This document shows positions 24,671-34,900 of a stretch of DNA of 64,000 nt, one piece after another. Position 1 is the first letter of the stretch; the number at the start of each line of letters is the position of its first letter. A program made the translations under genes and the position numbers. Source of the stretch: Sciurus carolinensis. Lineage: Eukaryota; Chordata; Mammalia; Rodentia; Sciuridae. The stretch lies in the NCBI RefSeq assembly GCF_902686445.1, contig NW_025920107.1, forward strand, positions 868,001 to 932,000, in the 5' to 3' direction. The notes beneath the pieces are model-generated. The model saw only the letters and a program-made list of their open reading frames with translations, was not told where the DNA came from and did not search any database.

Positions 24671-24825
24671 AAAAATAAAATTCTATACTTTTTACTAATT
24701 ACTTAATTTTTATTTTAAGCTGAAAACTTACCCTGGATTGATTTGTTAGGACTATGGTTGCTTCTTTCAGAACACTTATAATCTGAAGTAGTAGCTCTCT
24801 TTGTTAGAAACCAGTGTCTTTGGTT

Positions 24826-25046
24826 TTTTTATTTTTGTTTTTTGTTTTTGGTACTGGGGGTTTAACCCAGAAGTACTTTGCCACTATGTTATATCCCTAG
24901 TTTTTTATTTTTTTTATTTTGAGACCCTTCTTGCTAAGTTGCTTAGGTTCTCACTAAATTGCTGAGGCTGGCCTTGAACTTGAAATCCTCCTGCATATAT
25001 CTCCATAGTTGCTGGGATTACAAGCATGTACCACTGTGCCTGGCTT
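24826..25046 (-). mobile_element. Sciurid dimeric SINE, minus strand
   Basis: A T-rich start (complement of the A-tail), 'ggtactgggggtttaaccca' (ID half complement), 'gctaagttgc…gctgaggctggccttgaacttgaaatcctcctgc' and the end 'gtaccactgtgcctggct'. A short internal duplication of the 'ttgct(a)aagttgct' part is visible. Confidence 0.9.
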
Positions 25047-25087
25047 AGGCATTCTGCTTTTAAGTATACTTCAGTTTTTTTCCCTTG

Positions 25088-25172
25088 ATTTTTGTTTTAG
25101 TGGTGCTAGGGATTGAACCCAAGGACCTCAGACATGCTATGCAAGTGCTCTATTACAGATCTATACCTGAGC
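25088..25172 (-). mobile_element. ID-type SINE fragment, minus strand
   Basis: 'ggtgctagggattgaacccaaggacctcagacatgctatgcaagtgctctattacagatctatacctgagccc' is the complement of the squirrel ID variant. It abuts the L1 fragment directly. Confidence 0.8.
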
Positions 25173-26192
25173 CCTCATTTTTTCATTCTTTATGGCTGGA
25201 TAATATTCCATTGTATATATATATAGCACAGTTTCTTTGTCCATTCATCAATTGAAGGACATCTAGTTTGGTTCCACAATCTGGCTATTGAGAACTGAGC
25301 AGCTATGAACATTGATGTGGCTGTATATCTGTAATATGCTGATTTTAAGTCCTTTGGGTATAGGCCAAGGAGTGGGATAGCTGGGTCAAATGGTGGTTCC
25401 ATTCCAAGTTTTCTAAGGAATCTCCACACTGCTTTCCAGAGTGGCTGCACTAATTTGCAGCCCCACCAGCAATGTATGAGTGTACCTTTCTCCCACATCC
25501 TCGCCAACACCTGTTGTTGCTTGTATTCTTGATAATCACCATTCTAATTGGGGTGAGATGGATCCGTAGGGTCATTTTGATTTGCATTTCTCTTATACTA
25601 GAGATGTTGAACATTTTTCCATATGTTTGTTGATTGCTTGTAGGTCTTCTGTGAAGTGTCTATTAATTTCCTTAGCCCATTTGTCGATTGAATTATTTGC
25701 AATCTTGGTGTAGTTTTTTGAGTTCTTTATAGATTCTGGAGATGAGTGCTCTATCTGAAGTATGATGGGCAAAGATTTTCTCCCACTCTGTAGGCTCTTT
25801 CTTTGCATTGCTGATAGTTTCCTTTGCTGAGAGAAAGTTTTTTAGTTTGAATCTATCCCAGTTATTGGTTCTTGCTTTTATTCTTGTGCTATGGGAGTCC
25901 TGTTGAGGAAGTCTGGTCCTAAGCCGACATGTTGAAGTCCTGGACCTACTTTTTCTTCTATAAGATGCATGGTCTCTGGTCTGATTCCGAGGTCCTTAAT
26001 CCATTTTGAGTTTATTTTCATGCATGGTGAGAGATATGGATTTAGTTTCATTCTGTTGCATATGGATTTCCAATTCTCCCAGCACCATTTGTTGAAGAGG
26101 CTATCTTTTCTTCATTGCATATTTTGACCCCTTTGTCTAGTATGAGAAAATAGTATTTATTTGGGTTTGTGTCCATGTCCTCTATTCTGTTT
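25172..26192 (-). mobile_element. L1 ORF2 fragment (3' part), minus strand
   Basis: Closely related to L1 copies 1 and 2 over the ORF2 C-terminus: the minus-strand frame 25510-25190 carries [18 protein letters not shown] and [15 protein letters not shown] 25808-25593 frame carries [19 protein letters not shown]. It lacks the 3'UTR and A-tail on the left and is cut off on the right near 26192. It lies in what would be an intron of the RANBP2 relic. Frames are broken. Confidence 0.9.
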
Positions 26193-26556
26193 GTAATTAG
26201 TATATGTAATTGTTGGGAAGAAATAATTTTTTCTTATGTTTTAAGAATATCATATTTGTTTCATACTGTAATTCTGGGGATAAAGTAATTTCTGTAGTTG
26301 TCAAAGTCATTTCAGTAAAAAGTAACCTTTTACAGTTTTTGGACAAGAATGTTGTTTAGATAAATTATTTTGTCATTTTTCAAACTTAGTCAGTAGTTAT
26401 TTCTTTTCAAGAACCAGCACTTTTTGAAGCCTATTAACCTATAAAGTAAAATCTATTAAAGTCCTTACAGGGAAAATCTGTTTAAAAATTTGGATTTTTG
26501 AAATTTGTTTTGGAATTATAAGCATCAGCTTACAGATGAGTTCACCTTTTTCATAG

Positions 26557-26825
26557 GTAGAAGTAAAATCTGGAGAAGAAGATAAAGAAATTTTGTTTAA
26601 AGAGAGCCAAACTTTATAGGGGGGATAGAGATGTCAGTCAGTGGAAGGAGCGAGGTGTTAGAGATATAAAGATTCTTTGGCATACAATGAAGAATTGCTC
26701 TCAGATTCTAATGAGAAGAGACCAGGTGTTTAATGTGTGTGCAAACCTTGTTACCAAAACAATGGGATTAAAACCCCTAAATATTACAAATAATACTTTA
26801 GTTTGGACTGCTTCAGATTATGCTG
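26557..26825 (+). pseudogene. RANBP2 relic, exon of the last Ran-binding domain
   Basis: RANBP2 (Nup358) is the cytoplasmic-filament nucleoporin with four Ran-binding domains, SUMO E3 activity and a C-terminal cyclophilin domain. After an acceptor (tttttcatag) this block reads [16 protein letters not shown] 2-nt loss near 26608 shifts the frame, which resumes as [39 protein letters not shown] and [10 protein letters not shown], the diagnostic core of the last Ran-binding domain. It ends at a good donor (gctg|gtaagt). Retained splice sites show that this is a copy of genomic DNA, not of mRNA. Confidence 0.9.
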
Positions 26826-26925
26826 GTAAGTTGCTAACTTTAAATGCTAATTTTCTTTCCTTTTTGGAAAGAAACATAAAACAATTTATAAGTTATCTTA
26901 ATATTCTGGTCACTTTTTCCAATAG

Positions 26926-27242
26926 ATAGAGAAGCAAAAGTGGAACAACTTCAGTGAGATTTAAAACAAAAGAAATGGCTGAGTATTTAAAAAAAAAATC
27001 AAAGAATGTCAACAAAATTTATGGAAACTCCATAAAGGAGAGGTATCTCTGGCAGCAGAGTTATCAAAGGAGACAAATCCTGTGGTATGTTTTGATGTTT
27101 GTGCAGAGGGTGAACATTTGAATTATTTCCAAATGTTGTTCCTCGAACTGCTGAGAACTTCAGAGCACTTTGCACTGGAGAGAAGGGCTTTGGTTTTAAG
27201 AACTCCATTTTTCACAGAGTAATTCTAGATTTCTTTTACCAT
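26926..27242 (+). pseudogene. RANBP2 relic, exon joining Ran-binding and cyclophilin domains
   Basis: It follows a 100-nt intron (26826-26925, gtaag…atag). It reads EAKVEQL, then a 1-nt deletion (TGA appears in frame near 26956). In the corrected frame it gives [37 protein letters not shown], a deletion of roughly six codons at the GRITME position, then [19 protein letters not shown] and KNSIFHRVI. This is the start of the peptidyl-prolyl isomerase domain. A donor (catgtaagt) follows at 27243. At least two frame-breaking lesions rule out function. Confidence 0.9.
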
Positions 27243-27632
27243 GTAAGTACTAACTACCTTTCATAATTGAAGTCAAAAAGACTGTACACCACAGTAACTT
27301 GGGGAATTTGTGACTTTCTTCTTGACCTCATCATGTAGTTTTCTTAAGATTTCTTTAGCTTTCCCAAATAAGAGTTGTCACCACCACTGGTTCCCTAATT
27401 CTTCCCAGAACTTTCAAACTTAAAAGGGTCTAAATTTCTTTAACACCTGAACCATGCTGGAACTTAAGGGTGGAGAAAAGACCTTTTAATATTTTGTCTT
27501 CATTCAAAAATAAGTATTTAACTTCAAACTGCATTCTTAAACTGGGTGGTCAGGATTTACCCTACAGTGACAACTTCTATGTATATTTGTTGTTTTACTC
27601 GGGATTCCTATTAATTGAAATCTTTCTTTCAG

Positions 27633-27935
27633 CAAGGAGATATCACAAAATGTGATGGAACAGGAGGACAATCCATTTATGGAGATAAATTTGAAGATAA
27701 GGACTTTGATATGAAACATACTGGTCCTGGCTTATTCTCTATGGCCAATTGAGGCCCAAATACTAATAATTCTCAATTTTTTATAACATTGAACAAAGCA
27801 GAACATTTGGACTTTAAGCATGCAGTATTTGCGCTTGTTAGGGATGGCATAGATACTGTGAAAAAGATTGAATCATTTGGTTCTCCCAAAGGATCAGTTA
27901 GTTGAATAATTAGCATGATAGAATGTGGCCAGATA
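27633..27935 (+). pseudogene. RANBP2 relic, terminal coding exon (cyclophilin domain end)
   Basis: After tctttctttcag the frame reads [31 protein letters not shown], then TGA (27750-27752) replacing the Gln codon. It continues [37 protein letters not shown], a second TGA (27903-27905), and ends IECGQI. The normal stop after GQI is itself lost (CAA at 27936). The match is specific to RANBP2, not to PPIA or [19 protein letters not shown] and SPKGSVS are RANBP2-type. Two in-frame stops plus upstream frameshifts make it a pseudogene with retained introns. In human the RGPD relatives lost this cyclophilin part, so this copy derives from a RANBP2-like, not RGPD-like, parent. Confidence 0.93.
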
Positions 27936-29950
27936 CAAAAGCATTGTTTTTCATAGTAAATTTTATCTGTATAAGCAGTTGAATTGAAGCTTAATTGTTA
28001 CAGACAATATGGTAATTATGTTCAGCTTTTGAAAATGAATGATTCCAATGTATAAATGTAAAATTGCAGCTTATAGTTCTTGTCACACTTTAATATGCTG
28101 TAATTGGCCTTGCATGGTGTGAAATAAAAGTTTAAGCACTGGTGTATTTCAGGTGTACTCTACTTGTGTTTATCTACTCCTGACATATCTGTATTAAAGT
28201 GGAATAATAACTAATCTTGTTATAAGCAATATATCTTCACAGACTATTGAAGGAATATGATATATGCAATCTTATTTTAGTCCCTTTAAAGATATTTGAA
28301 CTTACTGCATGGATGTATTTACCATTTGAATAAAAGGACCACAACTTGGATAATTTTATTTTAGATCTGAAATATATTTGGTAATCCTAAACTCTCAGTG
28401 AGCTTTTTTATGCATAGAGACTCATTTATGAATGGATACAGCCACAGAAAATAATTAACCAAAGTGCTCTTCTATAATATTTACACCTCCTGTATAGTCA
28501 CAAATTAAATGTTAGAGCACCTTCTTTTTTTAAAATATGTAGCTTCCTGTGCCTTTTTCAAAAGGTATTGATTTTTATGTTTGAAACAAGTTGATTATAT
28601 TTCCTTAGGTTTTTTTTTATTTTAAAATTTTCTGTCATCTGTCTCTACTACCTCAAAAACTTCATCTTGGTCCTGATGATAGAATTGAATTTTTCCTTGT
28701 CACTGTTGTGATAAAGCATGAATATTTTCAAAAGGCCTATACCATGTTATTTGGTAAAAGATTTGTTTTACACTAGATTGTTGCAGTACACTTTTCTATT
28801 GAATTTTGTAGCAGAAATAAAGTGATAATTGTTAATAACCATGACATTTTAAACATTCATTACTTGTGCATCTACTTGTCTGTTTATTTTAGTACTAGAT
28901 GTAAGGAGGACAAGTAAAGAATGTCTGTACTATAAACTGCCACATAATTTTCACCAGTATGATATGCAACAGAAATGGTTTGTGTCAAAGGAAGTGTAAC
29001 CAAACTACTAAAGAAAGATATTTTTTGACTTACTCAATGTAGAACTACAAAGAATTTTATTAGAGCACAAAATTTTATATATTGCAATGTGAATATTTTC
29101 TCCCTTATTCTGTGTTCTTCTCAGTGAACATACCTCATTTTTAGTGAGGAAAGACAGGTTTCTTCCCTGTTGTATGGCAATGTAGAAATAAGGTATCCTA
29201 TAGTGAATACCTGTGAAACTGTTTGTCAGAGATGACAGCAGGGATGTGATGTGTTATTTGTGTAATGAGTAATGGGACACCATCATTTCCATTACTAAAT
29301 CTACTTGGTCACAAAGTCAGATACTTAAAATACACCTACTCCAAATTTATCAATTGAAATACATGAACCTTCAAGGAAATTGTAGACTACATATATGTAC
29401 ATTTAATATTTAGAATTGACTCCTTTGGAAACCTATTTAAATTGATTTAAAAATGTGTTGTATTTTTTAGCTGAGACAGTTAATGTTGTCATGATTTTAG
29501 AATAAATTCTAAGTAAATGCAAGTGCTTTTAAAGAATTTTTAAATAGATTTTTGTGTGGTCCTAAGGCATTAAAATTAAAAGCTTCAAAGATTTTGACCA
29601 AAAAATTTGACAAATGATATGTAAGCTGATTTTTCCAGTATTGCCATTCCACAGACACTTAAAAGTGGCTTGAGGCGTTTACAAGAACTGTCTTTGAGTC
29701 ACATTTCAGGAAAGAACTTCGTGGTTTCTGTTACTTAAATGCTAATAAGGTATTAAATCCAATCTATTTTTTTTAATTTGTTAGATTTTATATCATCTCA
29801 TTAAAATCTGTTTAAAGATAATGTAATTCCAGTATTTATGCATTTAAGTTATACTTTATGCAAAATTGAGTATTGGTTTAGTTTATTTAGATAGGAATTG
29901 CTTTGCTAAAGTATTGCTGTTATAAAATTTTGGCAATTGAGAAATCTAAT
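27936..29950 (+). pseudogene. RANBP2 relic 3'UTR-like region
   Basis: AT-rich sequence continuing from the last exon, with a polyadenylation signal AATAAA at 28123-28128 (gtgtgaaataaaagtttaag) and further AATAAA strings near 28331 and 28815. No SINE or L1 interrupts 2 kb, unlike the flanks, in keeping with a former transcribed 3' region. Where the UTR ended is not visible. Confidence 0.55.
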
Positions 29951-30539
29951 CCAGAGTATTTAGTTATTAGTGCAGATATGTACTTGACAATCAGTTTAGA
30001 AAAGGGATTATGAAAGAAGTGTTCAAGCAACCATTCCCCTCAATCAGTCTATGTTTAACAAAGTTTTTAGGTTGACATATCATTAAGCACCTGTGAAATG
30101 CTATGCATTGTTGTAGGTACCAGGGGAAGCTGGTTTGGTTTTGTGTTTTTAGTAGTACATGTTTTCCTGGAGTTTCCATTTAAAACATTTGGATATACTG
30201 TTTTCCCATATGCGGAACACAAGCAGGGAAACAAAGAGGTTTCTATGCCTACCTATCCCCTGTATTCCTGATTTTCTTTTGTTTGACAGCAAACATCACT
30301 TTTGATGAAGAGGCAAGTGTATTTGTAAGTGCAAATACACACCAAGTGTACTTAGGAACTAGAGACCTCTGCAATTGTGTTTCAAGTCTCCAGCACCAGG
30401 GCCACAGCATGGTGCCTAGAGGGTCCCTTGTGGCTAGGGGGAGCAATTTGCCCTCTTAACCAGGACAAATCACAAGGGCTGATACAACACTACTTAACTA
30501 CTATAAACTTAACCTCAGAAAATTACACATTTGTAACGC

Positions 30540-30769
30540 AAGAACAACTTGGTGGGGTGTGGCCTCTTGCAGGACGAAGATGCTTTAAGACACCAGTGCA
30601 ACACAGCCTTCACCCTCCAACCCTGTGTAAGCACCCCACCTGGCCAACCAGCATGCCCCGGGGGTGGGGCTTGTGCATCAGGACACACGTGCAGTGCTCA
30701 AGCTCCGCCCCCATGGTGGGCTACAGGTTTGAGTGCATTTACACAAGACTGCTCAGGCCTCAGCGCACC
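30540..30769 (+). promoter_or_regulatory. Former promoter/5' region of the CCDC138 relic
   Basis: An island of higher GC in AT-rich surroundings (for example 'gccccgggggtggggcttgtg' and 'gctccgcccccatgg', an Sp1-type GC box near 30703-30712). It sits immediately upstream of the exon-1 match at 30770. CpGs are few, as expected for a decayed CpG-island promoter. Inferred from position and composition only. Confidence 0.4.
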
Positions 30770-30846
30770 ATGGAGCACCAGGGCAGGATTTTATAGTAGA
30801 GTGTCTCAAAAGCTGAAAAGTACTTGGAGACAGTTGCTCCAGTCAG
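30770..30846 (+). pseudogene. CCDC138 relic, exon 1
   Basis: The block begins ATGGAG and holds 'gggcaggattttatagtagagtgtctcaaaagctg…tacttggagacagttgctcc', ending at a donor (cag|gtaagg). By recall this lines up with the start of CCDC138, a coiled-coil centrosomal/satellite protein (MEP…GQDLVVESLKS…GGSCP), at nucleotide level. In the ATG frame an early TAG at 30794-30796 and small indels destroy the reading frame. It lies about 2.8 kb downstream of the RANBP2 relic on the same strand, the order seen for RANBP2-CCDC138 in mammals. Confidence 0.6.
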
Positions 30847-31234
30847 GTAAGGGCACCTTCCCTCTGTCCGCGGGTGGGCTTCTGTGAAGCCGCAGCCCAG
30901 AACCACCTGTGATTTGCTGGAGCCCGGGCCTCTGCATGGGAAAGTCTGGGGGTACCAAGGTGCTCTGTGCCAGACCTTCTCATACCCTGAGGAGGGTAGA
31001 CTTGATCATAGTCAGCCAGACTAGGTCTGGGGCCAGTCACACACCATAAAGAGAAGGTTTTCCTTAACAAAAAAAAAGTCACCATAGCTTTTGTAAGATT
31101 TATGTACTACAAAGCTCATTGAAAGCATTGTCGAACATTTGTTTGCAGTGATGTGAGTGAAACAGGATACACAATTTTTTTGAAGACTTCTTATTTTGAA
31201 GTATTTTCAAATTTAATTATTTGCAAGAGTGGTG

Positions 31235-32078
31235 CAAATAATTCTTGTGGCCTTCATTTGAATTAACGCATTAACATTTTGCCACATTTGCTTTACCATT
31301 ATCTCTCCTCTCCTCTCTTCTCCTCTGTGCCTCCTCATATACACATTTTCCCCCAGGAGCTATTTGAGGGTAATTTTCTGGTATCATGTTCCTTTGCCCC
31401 TAAATATAGTTTGTTTTTTCCTGTGCATGAAGGCATTCTTTTTTCTTTTATTTTTTTTCTTTCAGTTGTGGATGGACACAATACCTTTATTTGACTTTTT
31501 AAATTTTTTGTCGTGCTGAGGATTGAATCCAGAGCCTCACACATGCTAGGCAAGTGATTTACCACAGAGTTACAACCTAAACCCCAAAGAAATTCTTTTT
31601 TTTATAACTCATAGTAGTATTTTCAGAAAATTTAGCATTGCTACAATAATAGTGCATAATCTGTAGTTCATACTCAAAATTCACTATCCAGTTTATTTAT
31701 TTATTTATTCTGTCTTTTGCACAAGAATTTTTCCCTTGGTGCAGAGTCAACCTAAGAATGAACATGGCATTTATTGGTGGTTATTGCCCTTCACAGGGAA
31801 CAGGTTCCCAGTTTTTGCTTTACATAAAATTGATGCTTTTGAAAAATTTAAGACCATTGTTTATTAGAATGTCCATCCATTTTGGATATGTCTGCTGTAT
31901 ACCTCCTGATTAGCTTCCCATTATACATGTCTTGGAAGAATTGGACATGACTGATGTGTGGGCTGCTCTGATATATCAAGAGGTAAATTATGTTGGTTTG
32001 TCCTGTGGTGATAGTAACTTGGATCATTTAGTTAGGGTGGTGTCTATTAGATTTCTCCACTTTAACCTTTATAATTTT
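31235..32078 (+). repeat. Ancient LINE-type repeat, split by a SINE
   Basis: Phrases 'ttaacattttgccacatttgctttaccattatctctc', 'gaatgtccatccattttggatatgtctgctgtatacctcctgattagcttcc' and 'ggatcatttagttagggtggtgtctattagatttctcc' follow the order of a well-known old mammalian repeat (L1M-type 3' region by my recall). The ID SINE at 31498-31586 is nested in it. It fills most of the interval between the two CCDC138-like blocks. Confidence 0.5.
31498..31586 (-). mobile_element. ID-type SINE, minus strand
   Basis: 'gtgctgaggattgaatccagagcctcacacatgctaggcaagtgatttaccacagagttacaacctaaacccc' is the complement of the squirrel ID variant. Confidence 0.88.
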
Positions 32079-32081
32079 TAT

Positions 32082-32086
32082 GTATG

Positions 32087-32119
<33 letters not shown>

Positions 32120-32129
32120 ATATATATAT

Positions 32130-32165
<36 letters not shown>

Positions 32166-32167
32166 AC
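32082..32167. repeat. (TG)n-(TA)n-(CA)n palindromic microsatellite
   Basis: From 32101 a (TG)9 run passes through (TA)6 into (CA)15. The TG and CA arms are complementary, so the locus is a near-perfect inverted repeat as well as a dinucleotide repeat. Confidence 0.95.
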
Positions 32168-32362
32168 ATGTGGGGGAGTGTACCAGGGATTGAACTTGGG
32201 GGCACTTAGCCACTGAGCCACATCCCGAGACCTATTATATTTCATTTAGAAGCAGGATCTCACCAAGTTGCTTAGTTTCTGCTTTTGCTGAGACTGGCTT
32301 TGAACTTGGAATCCTCCTGCCTTAGCCTCCCCAGCCACAGGGATAACAGAACACCAAGCCAA
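32168..32362 (-). mobile_element. Sciurid dimeric SINE, minus strand
   Basis: 'gtgtaccagggattgaacttgggggcacttagccactgagccacatcccgagacc', then 'gcaggatctcaccaagttgcttag…ggctttgaacttggaatcctcctgccttagcctcc'. The dinucleotide repeat sits at its tail end. Confidence 0.9.
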
Positions 32363-32419
32363 ACATTACTTTTATAATTAACAAATAATTTGTGGGGAAA
32401 TAATTTTTCTATTCTTTTC

Positions 32420-32592
32420 TTTTGAACTAGGAATTGAACCTTGGGATGCTTTACCACTGAACCACACCCTAGCTCTCTTTATTTCTTATTTTGAGACAGG
32501 GTCTCACTAAGTTGCTTATGGCTAAGGCTGGCCTTGAATTTGTGATCCTCTTGCATCTCCTTAGTAACTGGTGTATGTCACTGCTCTAGGCT
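32420..32592 (-). mobile_element. Sciurid dimeric SINE, minus strand
   Basis: 'gaactaggaattgaaccttgggatgctttaccactgaaccacaccctagctc', then 'gagacagggtctcactaagttgcttatggctaaggctggccttgaatttgtgatcctc'. Diverged at the right end. Confidence 0.88.
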
Positions 32593-32666
32593 TGAAATAT
32601 TTTAAGACAATAAATTGATTATTAGTATACAAATTAAGTTTGTCTTTATTCTTTTTTTCTTTTCAG

Positions 32667-32724
32667 AATGACTTTTTAAATTTTGATCAGGCTAAGTATA
32701 AGAGAAAATCTCTGACTTCCCCAG
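32667..32724 (+). pseudogene. CCDC138 relic, exon 2
   Basis: A strong pyrimidine tract and acceptor (ctttttttcttttcag) and a consensus donor (ccag|gtaagc) bound 58 nt that are open in one frame, encoding NDFLNFDQAKYKRKSLTSP. This resembles the CCDC138 N-terminal stretch that I recall as …YDFSNFYQSKYKRRTLTSPG…, and its end phase (one extra G) suits a following Gly codon. The exon itself is undamaged, but exon 1 is broken and I could not find exon 3 in the next 4 kb. I infer a truncated duplicate. The match rests on memory and on linkage to RANBP2. Confidence 0.6.
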
Positions 32725-34900
32725 GTAAGCCAGTAAAATAGTTTGAATATTCACAGTTTTTAACAAATTTAATTAGAGTTTTTTAAAAAAATATTGTTTA
32801 GATTTGTGGTTAGTGCTAGATATCTTATGATACTAAGATTTTTTTTTCCTTATCTCTGAAAATGAGCTAATAGTAGTAATCACAATTTTGGAGTAAATGT
32901 GTAAGGTGTCTTTAAAATTCAAATGAGTTTTGTTTTTACTTTTTAGTATAACAGTACGTCTACTATTGAAGTTGTTGAGTTAACTAGACTATGTTGGATA
33001 AAGAAAACTAATAGCTACTTTTTGGGCATAAACTGTTATGAGTTGCTGGATAGTAATTATTATACTGTAGAAGGAATTTATCAAATGAATGTACTTTGAA
33101 TTATATTTGAGGACTTATTCCTTTGTGATGAATGCATTTTATAAATGAATTTTATTGAGTTTATTTAGATACTAAATTTGATGATTTCTACTCTAGGAAG
33201 AACTTACTAAATTTTGGGGGGCTGGTGTGTGTGCCTGTGCGAGTGTGTGTGTGTGTGTTTGTCTACAGTTATGGTCACTGGTAACTGGTGGGTCTTAAAG
33301 GAAGGAACTTGAGATATGGGGGAGGTAGGTGGAGGAGCAAAGCATCAGCCCCTCTAGGCTCCTTCCCCAGTTCAGCCCTGTGCTCACCAAACCTGAGACT
33401 CTCTCTCCCTGCAGCCTTTAACACCACACACCACAGCTCTTGTTAAGTACTCTGTTCTCTTTCAACTACAAATCAACTGGAATCAATGAACTGGGGTACA
33501 TTCTCTATTTTAAGTATGTTCAAGAACTTTGCATTGCACTGTGCCTTCTGGACTGCATGTGTTCTGACTTGGTCATTTCCTAACTTCACATGCATGCGCA
33601 AAATCAATTTTCATCATTATTTAGACATTCCTACACTTTGTTCTGGGAGTTTGGTTTGCAGACTTCAATGTTGAAGCAATTTTGATTTTTATTTCTTTGA
33701 AAACACTCAGACCATTTGGACTTTTGTTTGTTCTTACTACTTGAGCATTTAAAAATCATTTGTTTATTCACTTCATATATATATTTGCCTAGAAGTCTGA
33801 CACCAATAAGTTTGTGTTCACATATATTTACTAAATAGATAAATTTTATTTTATATAGAGAATTTATAGAGAATTTTTACATTAAATTATATTTTTCTTA
33901 TTGCTTATTTTTAATGAATCTAGATTATTTTGTCAGAAAATGTTTAATTTTTCATTTTGGCCTTCAATCCTGTTTTCTTATCTATCCATTTCACTTTTCT
34001 CTTTAATTATCCCATTATACTTCAACTTTGTGAACACAAACTAGTTATTCTTTTTTTACTGACTTGATCAACTGAAGTTCCAACAGTTGTTGCTGTTGCC
34101 CTTAATGCCAGCTACTTTTTAAATGGCACATTTATAGTTTTATTTTTCTTACATACCCACAGAGTGATTCCACTGTCTTTTTCCCCTATTTACCATTCTT
34201 ACTTCCTAGACAGTAAAGGGAGCTTCCCACCATAAATTTCCTCAGGAGGAGCTGGCCAGGACCAACTAGAGAAAGTCTTGGTGTTTTTCTAATGAATCGG
34301 ATTTTCTGAATTAATATTGTATATAAAATTTTAGTGCTAAAACTCTTTGTCAGTTACCTGTACCTGATACAAAAAAAAGGAGTTCTTGAAATATCAAATG
34401 TTGGGCTTTTTAAAAAAATGCATGAGTTGGAAGATTTGAAATATAGACCTTTTCAAAATACCACTGGATATTCAAAACTGAAATGAAAATTTCTTAATTT
34501 TCCTTGAGGTTTAAAATTTTAGACTGTGTGTAGATGGTAGGAAACACTGAATCAGAGAAATTTTGAATCCGAAGGGAAGTGTCCACAAGCCATTGAGATG
34601 CACAAAACAGTTGTAAATCTTGGGGTACATGCTTTGTCCATGCCTTTATGAAATCAGGGAAATGCCAGGCAAGCACAGGGAAAACCACCTTAGCTCCATC
34701 TCCAGGCAGGCCCCTGATAGAGCCCTGTTATAAATACTGGTGCCCCAGTCAATGCAGGGTTGCTCACTTTAAAGACAGCCCTCATTCTCTCTTGAATGTG
34801 CCTCTCCTTCCTCAATAATCCTCCATTCATGCCTTTGTCTAGCTCAGGCTGAAATTATTTTCCATCATGAATACCAACACACCGGCTAGTCCTGAGGCAA
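32725..34900. other. AT-rich DNA downstream of the CCDC138 relic
   Basis: Contains a short (TG)n stretch at 33228-33260 but no further exon, young SINE or L1 that I can recognise. If it is CCDC138 intron 2, its next exon is missing or outside my recognition. Confidence 0.4.
33228..33260. repeat. Interrupted (TG)n microsatellite
   Basis: 'gtgtgtgtgcctgtgcgagtgtgtgtgtgtgtgttt'. Confidence 0.85.

Noticed and set aside
27633..27935. PPIA (cyclophilin A) processed pseudogene
   Set aside because: The residues fit the RANBP2 C-terminal cyclophilin domain, upstream exons of RANBP2 are present, and introns are retained.
30377..30887. Overlapping frames of 139 and 112 codons as real proteins
   Set aside because: They arise from the GC-richer former promoter and exon-1 region of the CCDC138 relic, in frames unrelated to that protein.
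32028..32216. Opposed frames over 32028-32216 as genes
   Set aside because: They are translations of the TG/CA repeat and the adjoining SINE.
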